In this document: one piece after another, positions 5,755 through 13,500 of the stretch
How the letters are laid out: every line of letters starts with the position of its first letter
Position numbering within the stretch: the stretch's first letter is position 1
IMG/VR virus record: IMGVR_UViG_3300036861_000371
Span: 1 to 45,563 of that record
Strand: one strand, 5' to 3'
Origin: a virus
DNA: 45,563 bases
Position numbers and translations under genes: made by a program
Notes under the pieces: model-generated
The model's input: only the letters and a program-made list of their open reading frames with translations
What the model was told of the DNA's origin: nothing
Databases searched by the model: none

Positions 5755-6777
5755 TCAGTCGTCGGCTTGGCCGCCAAACGGCAGCTCGCCACCCTTGCCC
5801 TTCTTGCTGGGCTTGGGCTCTGCCGCCGGGGACGGCGGCTCCGTGGCCGCCGGCGTCGCGCTGATCTTCTCCCGCAACGCATCCGTTCCCCGGTCGGCTT
5901 TCTTGAAGCCCCCGTTCTTCCCTTTCGTCTCGAGCACCTCGGGCCACGTCGTCTCGCCATCCCGCAGCGCCTGGTAGATCGTGCGCAAGAGGCTGATCTC
6001 GGCTGGCGTCGAGCCCTCGAGCTTGTGGCCCAGATACTCCTCGAGGTCCGTCGGCTCGACGCCGATCGAGAAGAACGCATCGCACACGCGCTTGCGGGCG
6101 CTGGCCGGGTCCTTGGCGTCCTCCTTCAGCAGCGTCTCGGGCACGAGCTCCATCGCTTCCTCGAGAATGTCCGAGGGGAGCAGCCGGAGCGCGCCGGTGC
6201 GAATCGCCTTCGACACCATCGCGGCCTGCTTCACGAGCAGGTCGTCCTCGGTGGCGCGGATCAGGTAGACGGTGACGCCCTTGGTGTTCTGGCGTCGGCC
6301 GATGACCTCCTGCCCCTCGCGCACCTTCTGGCGCTCGACCGTTTTCTCGACGGTGATGTCGTGCGGGTAGGACAGGTTCGACTCCAGGTCGGTGACGGTG
6401 ACGCGCACGATGCGGCGCTCCTCGTCGTCGAACACGACCATCGTCTCGACGTAGGCGTTGCCCATCGCCCGCAGCGACTCCTCGGCGAAGCGGATGGAGG
6501 GCCCGACGATGCTCTTGCCCCCGACGGGCTTCGAGTAGCGGGCGCCTTCGGCGAAGCCGAGCCGCTTGCAGGCTTGCAGGATGCGCAGCCGCACGGTGTC
6601 CCAGCTGCGCGGGTTTTTCATCGCGACGAGGTAGCGGGCTTCGACCGAGGCCTTGGCCTGCGCGGCCACGGCGACCGAGGCCGTCTCGACAACGAGCGGG
6701 GTGCGCTCGGGGACGGTGGCGAGGGCGCTGCCCGGTTCGGTGGGCAGGGGTACGGGTTCCTGCGTTGGGGCGACCAT
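5755..6777 (-). CDS. Putative single-strand annealing recombinase, 340 aa
   Basis: The start is the ATG at 6777 with GGAGG 7 bases upstream. Residues 1-45 are Pro/Ala-rich. Residues 50-240 form the conserved core, with Met-Lys-x-Pro-Arg-Ser then Gly-Pro-Ser-Ile-Arg-Phe-Ala-Glu and a beta-rich Val-Arg-Val-Thr-Val-Thr-Asp-Leu-Glu run. The last 50 residues are Lys/Pro/Ala-rich and end in a Phe-Gly-Gly acidic tail like that of single-strand binding proteins. I recall the Ser-Ile-Arg-x-Ala-Glu core from uncharacterised prophage proteins next to exonucleases. Pairing with a YqaJ exonuclease just upstream is the classic exonuclease plus annealing-protein arrangement. The role is therefore inferred mainly from context. 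Confidence 0.65.
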   Translation of the reverse strand: MVAPTQEPVPLPTEPGSALATVPERTPLVVETASVAVAAQAKASVEARYLVAMKNPRSWDTVRLRILQACKRLGFAEGARYSKPVGGKSIVGPSIRFAEESLRAMGNAYVETMVVFDDEERRIVRVTVTDLESNLSYPHDITVEKTVERQKVREGQEVIGRRQNTKGVTVYLIRATEDDLLVKQAAMVSKAIRTGALRLLPSDILEEAMELVPETLLKEDAKDPASARKRVCDAFFSIGVEPTDLEEYLGHKLEGSTPAEISLLRTIYQALRDGETTWPEVLETKGKNGGFKKADRGTDALREKISATPAATEPPSPAAEPKPSKKGKGGELPFGGQADD

Positions 6778-6793
6778 GCGGACCTCCAGAGAG

Positions 6794-7765
6794 TTAGTCG
6801 ACGAACCTGCTACGGAACACACGGGTCGCCGGGCGCACGAACGCCTTCACCGGCACCTCGTCCTGGTGCTTCCACGTCAGCGTGCCGAACGGCCCTTCGA
6901 CGCCCATGCGATCCGCGATGAACTCTTTCAGTTGCGCCTTGCGCTGCGACTCGCGGGCCTCGAGCGCCTTGATGTCGGCCTGAATCATCTGCAGGTCCCG
7001 CGCCCAGTCGTTGACGACGCTCGTCGCTTTCACGATTTCGCTCGTGTGGCCGGGGTAGGTGCGGAACAGGAAGCGGTGATCGGACTCGGCCCCGGTGAAG
7101 GGCGGATGTACGCCAGCTTGGACGTGGTTGAACCAGAAGGCGCGCACCGACTCGTAGAGGCCGGCGTGAATCGCGGCGTCGGCCCGGAGCGTGTACTCGC
7201 GGTAGTCGTTGCCGCCGAGCAGCACGGCCACGTCCCACCGCTTGAGGCCCGACACCATCATGCCCCAGTGACACTGCGCGGCGACGGCGTGCGGCACTTC
7301 GTCGGTGCCGTGCTCGCCCCAGGCGTCGCGATTGTAGAGGCCGCGGCTCTTGCACTCAAGACCCCACCGTTCGGCACCAAGGGCGTCGCGGATCAGGGCC
7401 GCAATGCCTTCGCCGACTTCCTCGCTTTGCGCCTCCTTGGACGGGTGCTGCAAGTTCATGCCGATCACAAGGCGATCCGGGGTAGCCAGCATCCACGGCT
7501 CCGGGCCTATCTCCGTGTCGCATGTGCGGAGCGTGGCCTCAGGGTGCCGCTCGGCGTACTCGTCGGCGATCACCGCCTCGAGCCGATGACCCCAGCGCGT
7601 GTAGCGGTTCTCCGGCATCGGCTCCGCTTGGCTGGTCTTGTCGAGAAACACGTCGAGCGCGGTGCGATAGGAGTCGAGCCCGAGGATCGCGGGCACTTCG
7701 CTGGCGCCGATGCCCTGCTTGCGCAGCGCCAGCTGTTCGGCGGTTAGGCCAAGGGACGTTGCCAT
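6794..7765 (-). CDS. YqaJ-type viral exonuclease
   Basis: A 323-residue protein of the YqaJ/lambda-exonuclease family, which resects double-stranded DNA ends for recombination. The motifs are in order: Gly-Ile-Gly-Ala-Ser-Glu at 18-23, Trp-Gly-His-Arg-Leu-Glu with Glu63, Ala-Thr-Pro-Asp with Asp97, and Leu-Glu-Cys-Lys with Glu137 and Lys139. The last three are the metal-binding and catalytic set of the fold. The C-terminus is a Lys/Glu coiled region followed by a beta-rich tail. The ATG at 7765 has an AGAGG ribosome site. A longer reading would run through the small gene and promoter upstream. Confidence 0.9.
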   Translation of the reverse strand: MATSLGLTAEQLALRKQGIGASEVPAILGLDSYRTALDVFLDKTSQAEPMPENRYTRWGHRLEAVIADEYAERHPEATLRTCDTEIGPEPWMLATPDRLVIGMNLQHPSKEAQSEEVGEGIAALIRDALGAERWGLECKSRGLYNRDAWGEHGTDEVPHAVAAQCHWGMMVSGLKRWDVAVLLGGNDYREYTLRADAAIHAGLYESVRAFWFNHVQAGVHPPFTGAESDHRFLFRTYPGHTSEIVKATSVVNDWARDLQMIQADIKALEARESQRKAQLKEFIADRMGVEGPFGTLTWKHQDEVPVKAFVRPATRVFRSRFVD

Positions 7766-7905
7766 TGGGGGGACCTCTGAGAGAGAGGAGGACGATGGAG
7801 CCGGGACCAGGCCCGCATCTTGTGCGTCTTGTTGAGGTACATCTTGCGGGCGTTTTTCGAGCGGACGAGCTTGCCGCAGCCACAGGCACAGAGACGCTTG
7901 TCCAT
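7744..7905 (-). CDS. Small Cys-rich basic protein, 53 aa, possibly leaderless
   Basis: The ATG at 7905 opens a 53-codon frame that begins with a Lys/Arg-rich Cys-x-Cys-x-Cys-Gly-Lys cluster at residues 6-12, then a basic Lys-Asn-Ala-Arg-Lys-Met-Tyr-Leu-Asn-Lys segment. This resembles the small Cys-Gly-Cys-Gly zinc proteins common in phages. No ribosome site is seen. The predicted start of promoter P1 falls on or one base before the A of the ATG, so the mRNA may be leaderless. Its last 21 bases overlap the exonuclease start. Confidence 0.6.
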   Translation of the reverse strand: MDKRLCACGCGKLVRSKNARKMYLNKTHKMRAWSRLHRPPLSQRSPQWQRPLA

Positions 7906-7940
7906 GCAGGGAAAGTACGCAGGTTGGCAACGGCTGTCAA
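7905..7940 (-). promoter_or_regulatory. Predicted early promoter P1
   Basis: Minus strand: a perfect TTGACA (7940-7935), exactly 17 bases, then TACTTT (7917-7912). Transcription would begin at about 7905 and read the exonuclease, annealing-protein and origin genes. GCCGTTGNCA occurs twice in tandem around the -35 box. An AT-rich phased block lies directly upstream. This is the best promoter in the window. Confidence 0.82.
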
Positions 7941-7943
7941 CGG

Positions 7944-7984
7944 CTAGACGTTCTATATATCAGTATATACCAGTATATGTCTAG
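7944..7984. repeat. AT-rich phased repeats within an inverted repeat (UP element or operator)
   Basis: CTAGAC (7944-7949) and GTCTAG (7979-7984) are perfect inverted arms. Between them, three 10-bp units (7951, 7961, 7971) repeat, two of them starting CAGTATAT. The 10-base step puts them on one face of the helix, just upstream of the P1 -35 box. It may be an UP element or a binding site for a regulator. The right arm contains the stop codon of the spanin-like gene. Confidence 0.65.
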
Positions 7985-8499
7985 AAGTGTCGCCCGCAGA
8001 CGACGGCCGCCCCGAGGCCGTGGCCGATCCCCTCGACGGCCCCGAGGCCCACCGTGCAGCCCCAGCGGCGCGGGCGCGACACCTTGAGGCCTTCCCGCAG
8101 CAGTGCCTGCAGGCTGTCACCCCGGCGCCGCTCGAGCTGCACTCGCTGCTCGCACAGGCTCACGGCCAGCATCAGAGTGTCGGTGGCGGCCATACAGAGG
8201 CCGAACCCCTCGCGTAGGTCCGCCAGGCCGGCGGCGGTGTCCCCGTGGACGAGCAGCGTCTCGCTTTGCAGGCGCAGGGTGTCGACCCGCACGAGGATCT
8301 TTGTGACGGTTTTCACTTGGACGTGCTGCACGAGCGCGAGGCTATCGGAGCGTAGGCGCCACACCTCAGCCAGCGCCAGCCCATCCTCGCTGCGCTGGCG
8401 CCACACGGCGAGCTGGTCCGACTGGTAGCGCGTGTACCACCAGCTGAGCCCCACGAGCACCACGAGGCCCCCCACCAGCAGCCGCCCGAGCCGACTCAT
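7981..8499 (-). CDS. Spanin-like membrane-anchored coiled-coil protein, 172 aa
   Basis: ATG at 8499. Residues 5-24 form one hydrophobic span (Leu-Leu-Val-Gly-Gly-Leu through Ser-Trp-Trp), followed by an Arg/Gln/Leu-rich region with long heptad-like stretches, then a Gly-rich hydrophobic C-terminus (145-172) with Trp-Gly-Cys and a final Cys. An inner-membrane anchor, a periplasmic coiled coil and a place just after the endolysin are the usual setting of phage spanins, which fuse inner and outer membranes in lysis. The start forms an ATGA overlap with the stop of the displaced endolysin 3' end (8496-8573), showing that the two were once coupled. A separate outer lipoprotein partner was not found. 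Confidence 0.6.
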   Translation of the reverse strand: MSRLGRLLVGGLVVLVGLSWWYTRYQSDQLAVWRQRSEDGLALAEVWRLRSDSLALVQHVQVKTVTKILVRVDTLRLQSETLLVHGDTAAGLADLREGFGLCMAATDTLMLAVSLCEQRVQLERRRGDSLQALLREGLKVSRPRRWGCTVGLGAVEGIGHGLGAAVVCGRHF

Positions 8500-8573
8500 G
8501 CGGCCGCCCGCGTCCAGCGGATGCAGCGGTCCTCGGGCTTCAACGTGCGCTCCCGGGCGAATACGCCCCAACC
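8496..8573 (-). pseudogene. Displaced original 3' end of the endolysin gene
   Basis: These bases encode Gly-Trp-Gly, then about 22 residues ending Arg-Trp-Thr-Arg-Ala-Ala-Ala and TGA. They align with the last 25 residues of the present endolysin (9100-9180): about 14 identities, including Gly-Trp-Gly, Glu-Asp-Arg and Ile-Arg-Trp-Thr-Arg-Ala. No start serves it now, as an HNH gene lies between it and the endolysin. Its TGA overlaps the spanin ATG in the style of the rest of the genome, so this was probably the original gene end. Confidence 0.8.
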
Positions 8574-9180
8574 TATATTGCAGTCATGGCATGGACACCA
8601 GAAAAAGCGCACGCCTACTACCTGGAACACAGAGAGCAGATCAAGCAGAAGGTGCGCGATCGGTATCGTGCTTTGGGGGAAACTGAATTGGCGCGTCGGC
8701 GTGAACTGCGTCTCAAGAACAGGGATCGAGTACTGGCGCAGAAACTCCGCTATCGAGAAACCCGCCGGGCCGAGCTGGTTCGGAAGGCCCTTGCCTGGAA
8801 ACAAGCCAATGCAGATCGATGGGCGCATAACATTGCTTTGGAACGGGCTCGCAGATTTGGCGTTGAGATCCGTCTCACAGCCAAAGCGTGGCTGGCCATT
8901 GTACAGCACTACAGAGGGCTGTGTGCTTACTGCGGGGGAGCTCCGCGCGTGAGGTGCGGCGTCGATCATTTGATCCCACTTGAACGAGGGGGACCGCACT
9001 CCATCGAGAACGTTCTTCCCGCCTGCGGTAAGTGCAACGCCAGCAAAAAGAACCGCACTCCACTGGAGTGGATTCTGAGTGGTGCGCCAAGATCTCATCT
9101 CACGTTCCGACTGCACGGGTCCATCGAATAAATCGATCCTCAGCTCGCATCGAACGGCGACGCGGATAACAACCCCACCC
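8574..9180. mobile_element. HNH homing-type insertion with replacement endolysin 3' end
   Basis: About 600 bp between the two homologous endolysin ends. It carries the only convincing plus-strand gene of the window (HNH endonuclease, 8586-9131) and, on the other strand, a complete 3' end for the endolysin. It is visibly richer in A/T than its flanks. The boundaries are set where the two endolysin ends stop matching, at the Gly-Trp-Gly codons; they are accurate to perhaps 10 bases. Confidence 0.7.
8586..9131 (+). CDS. HNH endonuclease (homing type)
   Basis: A 181-residue protein. Residues 1-95 are long, highly charged helices rich in Arg, Lys and Glu, probably DNA-binding. Residues 110-160 form a zinc-stabilised HNH nuclease: Cys-Ala-Tyr-Cys, then Val-Asp-His-Leu-Ile-Pro-Leu, Gly-Gly, Asn-Val-Leu-Pro-Ala-Cys and Lys-Cys-Asn-x3-Lys. 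The second Cys pair and the His and Asn of the beta-beta-alpha metal fold are all present. It runs against the direction of every other gene. A TATATT lies 7 bases before the start, but no good -35 box or ribosome site is seen. It overlaps the endolysin 3' end tail-to-tail by 32 bases. Confidence 0.92.
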   Translation: MAWTPEKAHAYYLEHREQIKQKVRDRYRALGETELARRRELRLKNRDRVLAQKLRYRETRRAELVRKALAWKQANADRWAHNIALERARRFGVEIRLTAKAWLAIVQHYRGLCAYCGGAPRVRCGVDHLIPLERGGPHSIENVLPACGKCNASKKNRTPLEWILSGAPRSHLTFRLHGSIE

Positions 9181-9588
9181 CTCCCTTGTAGCCCCGGCAC
9201 CGGGAGGCGCCGCATTGCCTTCAATCGTCAGGTACTCAGACCCCTGAACTTCCGCCACGAACCCGACATGCCCGAATCGCTTCAGCTCCGGATGCCAGAC
9301 GATGAAGAGATCGCCGGCGCCGGGAGAAAGCTCGAGGTAGTGATTCTGCTCGGCCCACTTCGCGAGTACCGCTACGCTGGCGGTCCGCGGGCATGGCCAT
9401 TGATAGCCGAGGGCCTGGCGCCCCACCTGGCCGACAAAGCAGGCGCACCAGGGGTACGCGCCCTTGGGGTCGAGGCCACACTCGCGCACGAAGTAGTCAA
9501 TCTCCACTCCCCGGTTGGAGCCCAGCGGCACTTCGCGCACCTGCAGGTAGCGCCGCGCTTCGGTGAGGACTCGCTCGACCAGCGTCAT
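9100..9588 (-). CDS. Endolysin with CHAP-like amidase/peptidase domain
   Basis: A 162-residue protein of the Cys/His peptidoglycan hydrolase type (CHAP-like). Pro-Trp-Cys-Ala-Cys-Phe-Val gives the nucleophile Cys48, Phe-Gly-His-Val-Gly-Phe gives His107, and Ile-Glu-Gly-Asn gives Asn125. There is no separate wall-binding domain and no signal peptide, so it would need a holin to reach the wall. The start is the ATG at 9588 in an ATGA overlap with the holin-like gene. The last 25 residues come from the HNH insertion; the older version survives at 8496-8573. The catalytic domain itself is upstream of the insertion and intact. Confidence 0.88.
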   Translation of the reverse strand: MTLVERVLTEARRYLQVREVPLGSNRGVEIDYFVRECGLDPKGAYPWCACFVGQVGRQALGYQWPCPRTASVAVLAKWAEQNHYLELSPGAGDLFIVWHPELKRFGHVGFVAEVQGSEYLTIEGNAAPPGAGATREGWGCYPRRRSMRAEDRFIRWTRAVGT

Positions 9589-10085
9589 TCGGTCGGCTCG
9601 ACGTCGCCGCCAATCTGGCGACGGGCCGCGACCTCAGCGTTGGCAACGGTTGCAGCGGTCTTGCCCAGTGCATCGACCGTGCCACCGCCTTTCGTCGACG
9701 CCCAGACCTTGAAGCCGGACAGGCCGAACGGCATCCCGAACACGAGCGCGGCGTAGGCCAGGAGCGCGGCGGTCATCAGCGCGCAGGACTTCACGAGCGG
9801 GTTCAGCGTGTCGACGCTGATCGGCACGATGCCCTTCGCCGCGAGGTTGGCGAGCCGCTGGACCGCCCCGCAGGTTTCGACCACCTCCTTGCCGAACATC
9901 GCGAGGCCCACGAGGCCGAACCCGAAGGCCACCGTCGAGAGGATCTTGCTGTGGTTGGGGCGGCCATCCCGATCGTTCAGGTCGAGCCAGTGAAAGGCCC
10001 AGGAGATGAGCGGGTCAACCGTTTTCCGCAGGACACGATTCAGGAGTCGGCGACGCTGAATGGCTTCCGCTTCACTTGTCGGCAT
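9585..10085 (-). CDS. Membrane protein of the lysis cassette, 166 aa
   Basis: The ATG at 10085 has GAGGA 6 bases upstream and overlaps the preceding gene by 14 bases. After an Arg-rich N-terminus there are two hydrophobic spans, about residues 49-70 and 100-127. The C-terminal 35 residues are polar. Its place directly before the endolysin suggests a holin or holin-associated protein, though 166 residues with a long N-terminal region is large for a typical holin. Confidence 0.7.
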   Translation of the reverse strand: MPTSEAEAIQRRRLLNRVLRKTVDPLISWAFHWLDLNDRDGRPNHSKILSTVAFGFGLVGLAMFGKEVVETCGAVQRLANLAAKGIVPISVDTLNPLVKSCALMTAALLAYAALVFGMPFGLSGFKVWASTKGGGTVDALGKTAATVANAEVAARRQIGGDVEPTE

Positions 10086-10302
10086 CGGCGTCCTCGCGTT
10101 TGCGGCTCGACCACCGGGTGATTTCGCCCACAATCCGGTAGAGCGCGCCCATCAGGCCGGCGAACACCAGGAGCCCCGCTCGAGTGACGACGAAGATGAT
10201 CTGGTCGCCTTCCTGCATGAAGCTCGCGAGCAGCGCGGCGAGGCCGGCCGCCAGGGCGAAGATGAGCGCGGCAAGATTCTTACTCCGAGTGGCCGGCTTC
10301 AC
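10072..10302 (-). CDS. Holin-like protein, 76 aa, two membrane spans
   Basis: GTG start at 10302, overlapping the upstream gene by 23 bases. Residues 9-30 and 36-58 are strongly hydrophobic, separated by a short Gln-Glu-Gly-Asp turn. The N-terminus is basic and the C-terminus is a charged Arg-Lys-Arg-Glu-Asp-Ala tail. Size, two spans and charged tail fit a class II holin, the protein that opens the inner membrane at the time of lysis. Assignment rests on topology and context. Confidence 0.7.
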   Translation of the reverse strand: MKPATRSKNLAALIFALAAGLAALLASFMQEGDQIIFVVTRAGLLVFAGLMGALYRIVGEITRWSSRKREDADADK

Positions 10303-10579
10303 GCGCTCGCCGTTCCCGCACCTCTCGCGCTTGCCGCTGCCGCTCGGCTTCCTCGAGGCTCTCGAGGCGCAGGTGGAGGCGGTCCTGGTCGGCGCGGTAG
10401 ACCTTCAACTCCTCAAGGAGGTCGCCCTGGATGTCGGCGATCTTGCCGGCGATCCACTCGCGGTCGTTGAACGAGAGGCCGGTCACGAGGCGGCGGCGGG
10501 CGAACAGCGAGACGGTGACGGGCACCGCGACCACGACGGCGGCGAGCACGATCGCCCAGGGTAAAAGGAGCGGGGTCAT
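10280..10579 (-). CDS. Membrane-anchored coiled-coil protein, 99 aa
   Basis: ATG at 10579 in an ATGA overlap with the giant gene. Residues 4-27 are one hydrophobic span near the N-terminus. Residues 45-99 are a Glu/Arg/Leu-rich coiled coil. The layout is that of a small inner-membrane spanin or a holin accessory protein. A second spanin-like protein lies after the endolysin, so which of the two acts as the inner spanin cannot be decided from sequence. Confidence 0.65.
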   Translation of the reverse strand: MTPLLLPWAIVLAAVVVAVPVTVSLFARRRLVTGLSFNDREWIAGKIADIQGDLLEELKVYRADQDRLHLRLESLEEAERQRQAREVRERRAREAGHSE

Positions 10580-13500
10580 GGGCGCATCCGGGGTGCCGCC
10601 ATCCGCGGCGCCCGCGGCGCACTGCGCCCGCCGCCGCCCCCAGTCCGCTTGCGGCTCAGGGTGGAAATCCAGAGACGCTGTTCCTCGGGCGTGCCCAGCG
10701 CGTAGACCTGTTCCGCCTGCTCGAGGCTCAGCGCCTTGAAGCGCGTCATCAGCGGCGGCTCCTGCATCTTGCGCAGCGCGTCGGCGACTTGGCCGGAACG
10801 CAGCCCGAGGGCCTGCAACTGACGCTGGGCCTCTTGGTAGTCGATGTCGCCGTTGCGGAAGGCTTCCGTGACCCGGTATCGCTGGTCACCCATCTCGACT
10901 TCCTCGGGCGTGCGCTGACCACGTTGCCGGCGCGAAAACTCAGCCATGAGGTTCTGGGCCGGCGTCGCCACGAATTCACGAGGAGCGGGACTGATGCCCG
11001 CAAACCCCGGCAGCGTTCCCAGCACGCCGGTTTCACCACGGCGCCGCGCCTCGGCAATGTTCTGCAGCGAGATGGGTTCGTTGCTCTTGGCCGTGAACGC
11101 CGCGATCTGCTCAAGCACCGTCGACCAGTCGGCCGTCGGGTCGTATACCTGGTCGCCGTAGTACGTCCGGTTCGTCCCGAGCGCGTAGGCCCAGTGCAGC
11201 CCCGGGCTGAGTTTGTTGCCGAGCGTCTGCCACGGATGGTGCGACCAGGCGTAGAGGTCGTGCATAATGTAGCCCGGCAGCCGGTAGCGATTCTCGTTGC
11301 CGGAGCGGTCTTTGGTTCCATCCCGGAAGGCGAGGAAGTCCTTGCCCTCCGGCCACTCGCCAGTCAGCAGATAGGTCAGCAGGCCGTTGAAGATCGCGAG
11401 CCCGGCGAAGGCCGCCAACCAGTAGCGCAAGCTCGAGGTCCCGATCGGCGGCAGGTTCTTCGCCCCACCGACCGCCTGACGCGCCAACCGACCCGCTTGC
11501 CGCACGCCCCGCGCCGCCAGCACAAGCGTGCCGCCCGTCCACCCGGGCGCGAGGAACACGAACTGCGCGAGGTCCTTCGCCACGTTGTTGATGAAGTGGT
11601 TCTCGTACTGCACCTGGCCAAAACGGTAGTCCATTTCCTTCACGATGTCGCCCATGACGCGCCGGACTTCTTCGATCGGCGTCCCCGCCGGCAGCTTCCG
11701 CAACGCCCGCTCGGCCGCGATGTAGGTCGCGAACGCCTTCTGGTGCGGCACGTAGAAGCCCATCGTCGGGAAGGACGCCCCCTCGATCGCCGCCCACACG
11801 GCATCGAACGGCACGCGGACGGCCCCTGAGAGTCGGCGCCCGAGGCTCTCCCCGTGCAGGGCATCCCGCAGAGCGGCCTTGAAGCGCGCCCGACGGTCGC
11901 CAGCCCACAACTCGCTGCGCCGGGTCGAGCGGAATCCGCCCTGGATCATCGCGTCGAGCACGCGGGCGAGCTCCGGGTGGGTGCCGCGCCGCTCGTACTC
12001 CTCCATGATGCGACGGCCGAGGATCGGCCCGCGCACCGCCACAACGCCCGCCTGCGGCAAGCGACCGAGCGCCGCCTCCGAGAACATCGCCTCTTGGGCG
12101 ATCACCGTGCCGTGGAAGCCTGAGAGTCCGAGGATCATCTGCGCCGCCGCTTGGCCCGGAGCCATCAGGGCATCATAGATCGCGTGGCCCCGCAGCCCGC
12201 GGGACAGCGCGTTGTTCCAGATCGCGGCCGACTGTGGCGGCGCGTAGAAGTGGCCCATGATGCGTCGGCCAAAGACCGGGATTTTCTCACCCTCCACCGT
12301 CATCTCGCGCGGGCCGTAGATCGTGAAGGCCGGATCGCGTCCGTCGCCCACGCGCACCCACTCGCCCGTGGCGTCAGTCGGCGGCTCCTGGCCGAGCATC
12401 ACCTTCTTGGCCCGGCCAGCGCGGAGTTCCTCGAGCACCATGCGGCGTCCGTCGATCGCCCGCTGCATCTCGGCAAACTTCAGCAGCTGCGAGTCGACGA
12501 AGTTGTAGGTCAGCGGCACGAGGCCAGCGCGCAGGCCGTCGGCGAATGCGTCGAACGTCCGATGCTTCGCGAACGTTTTCGGCCCCTCCAGCGGTCGACG
12601 CCCGAACACCCGGGCAAGGAAAGACTGCTGCTGCTTCGGCGTCCCTTTCCAGTAGCGCCCGACGTAGTGCGCGATGGTGGGCTCGAGAATGCCGAGATCC
12701 TCGAGGACCGCCGAGTACTGGGCGGTCAGCGCATGGAAGGCGTCGATGGCTCCCGGGGGAATGCCGAGGCGCTGCGTCCGCAGCCGTGTGCCTGGCGCAC
12801 CCCAGTGCTCGACATCATCCCACAGCTGCGCCGCCTGGCGCTTGGTGAGCCTGCCGACGGCCTTGGAGAGGGCCCGGAGCGACTCTTGGGCGCGGGTCAG
12901 TTCCATCGCGCCCCGGGCGCGGCCGGCGCGGATCGTTCCGGCGGTGGCCTTGGCGACCTCGCCGAAGGACTCGGGGTTGAACACGGCGCGCAGGGCCTCG
13001 ACCACCCGCGTCACGGAGAGCGGCGCGCCCCGACCTTCCAATCCGGCCGCCTCAGGGAGCGGGAGGTCTTTGTCGAGCTCCTCGCCGGCCGAGCCGATAG
13101 GGCCCGTCTCGGGCGGGACGTTCGGTGGGCCGTAGGGGGTCGACGGCTCGAATACTTGGTGCGCGATGGCCGGCTTCGCTTCGGGGACGGGGCGGAACGC
13201 CCCCTGCTCATACGCAGACAGCCAGCGCGGACGCTGGGTCGCCGCGTCCTGCGCGACTTGGAACACGTCGTTCACGCCTCGCACCCCGCGCAGTACCGTC
13301 GTGGCGCGGTGGAGCACTTCGCCGGGACCCACGACGACGTAGACGTGATCGGCGGCGAGCGCCGCGATCCGCTCCGGCAACCAGCGGTCGATGTCCTTCA
13401 GTGCGGCCGTCGTGTGCGGCTCGAGCGCGATACTCACGGCCTGGCCGTTCATGTACAGCACGTCGAAGCGGCCCTCGGGCAGGATGCCGCTCGTCGCCAC

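Noticed and set aside
8574-9180. Group I or II intron in the endolysin gene
   Set aside because: The endolysin frame is closed by its own new 3' end, and the stranded end is not spliced to it in any plausible way; the HNH gene is on the opposite strand.
8496-9224. A 242-codon minus-strand frame covering the HNH region
   Set aside because: Only its last 25 codons resemble a protein (the displaced endolysin end). The rest is antisense to the HNH gene and out of frame with the endolysin.
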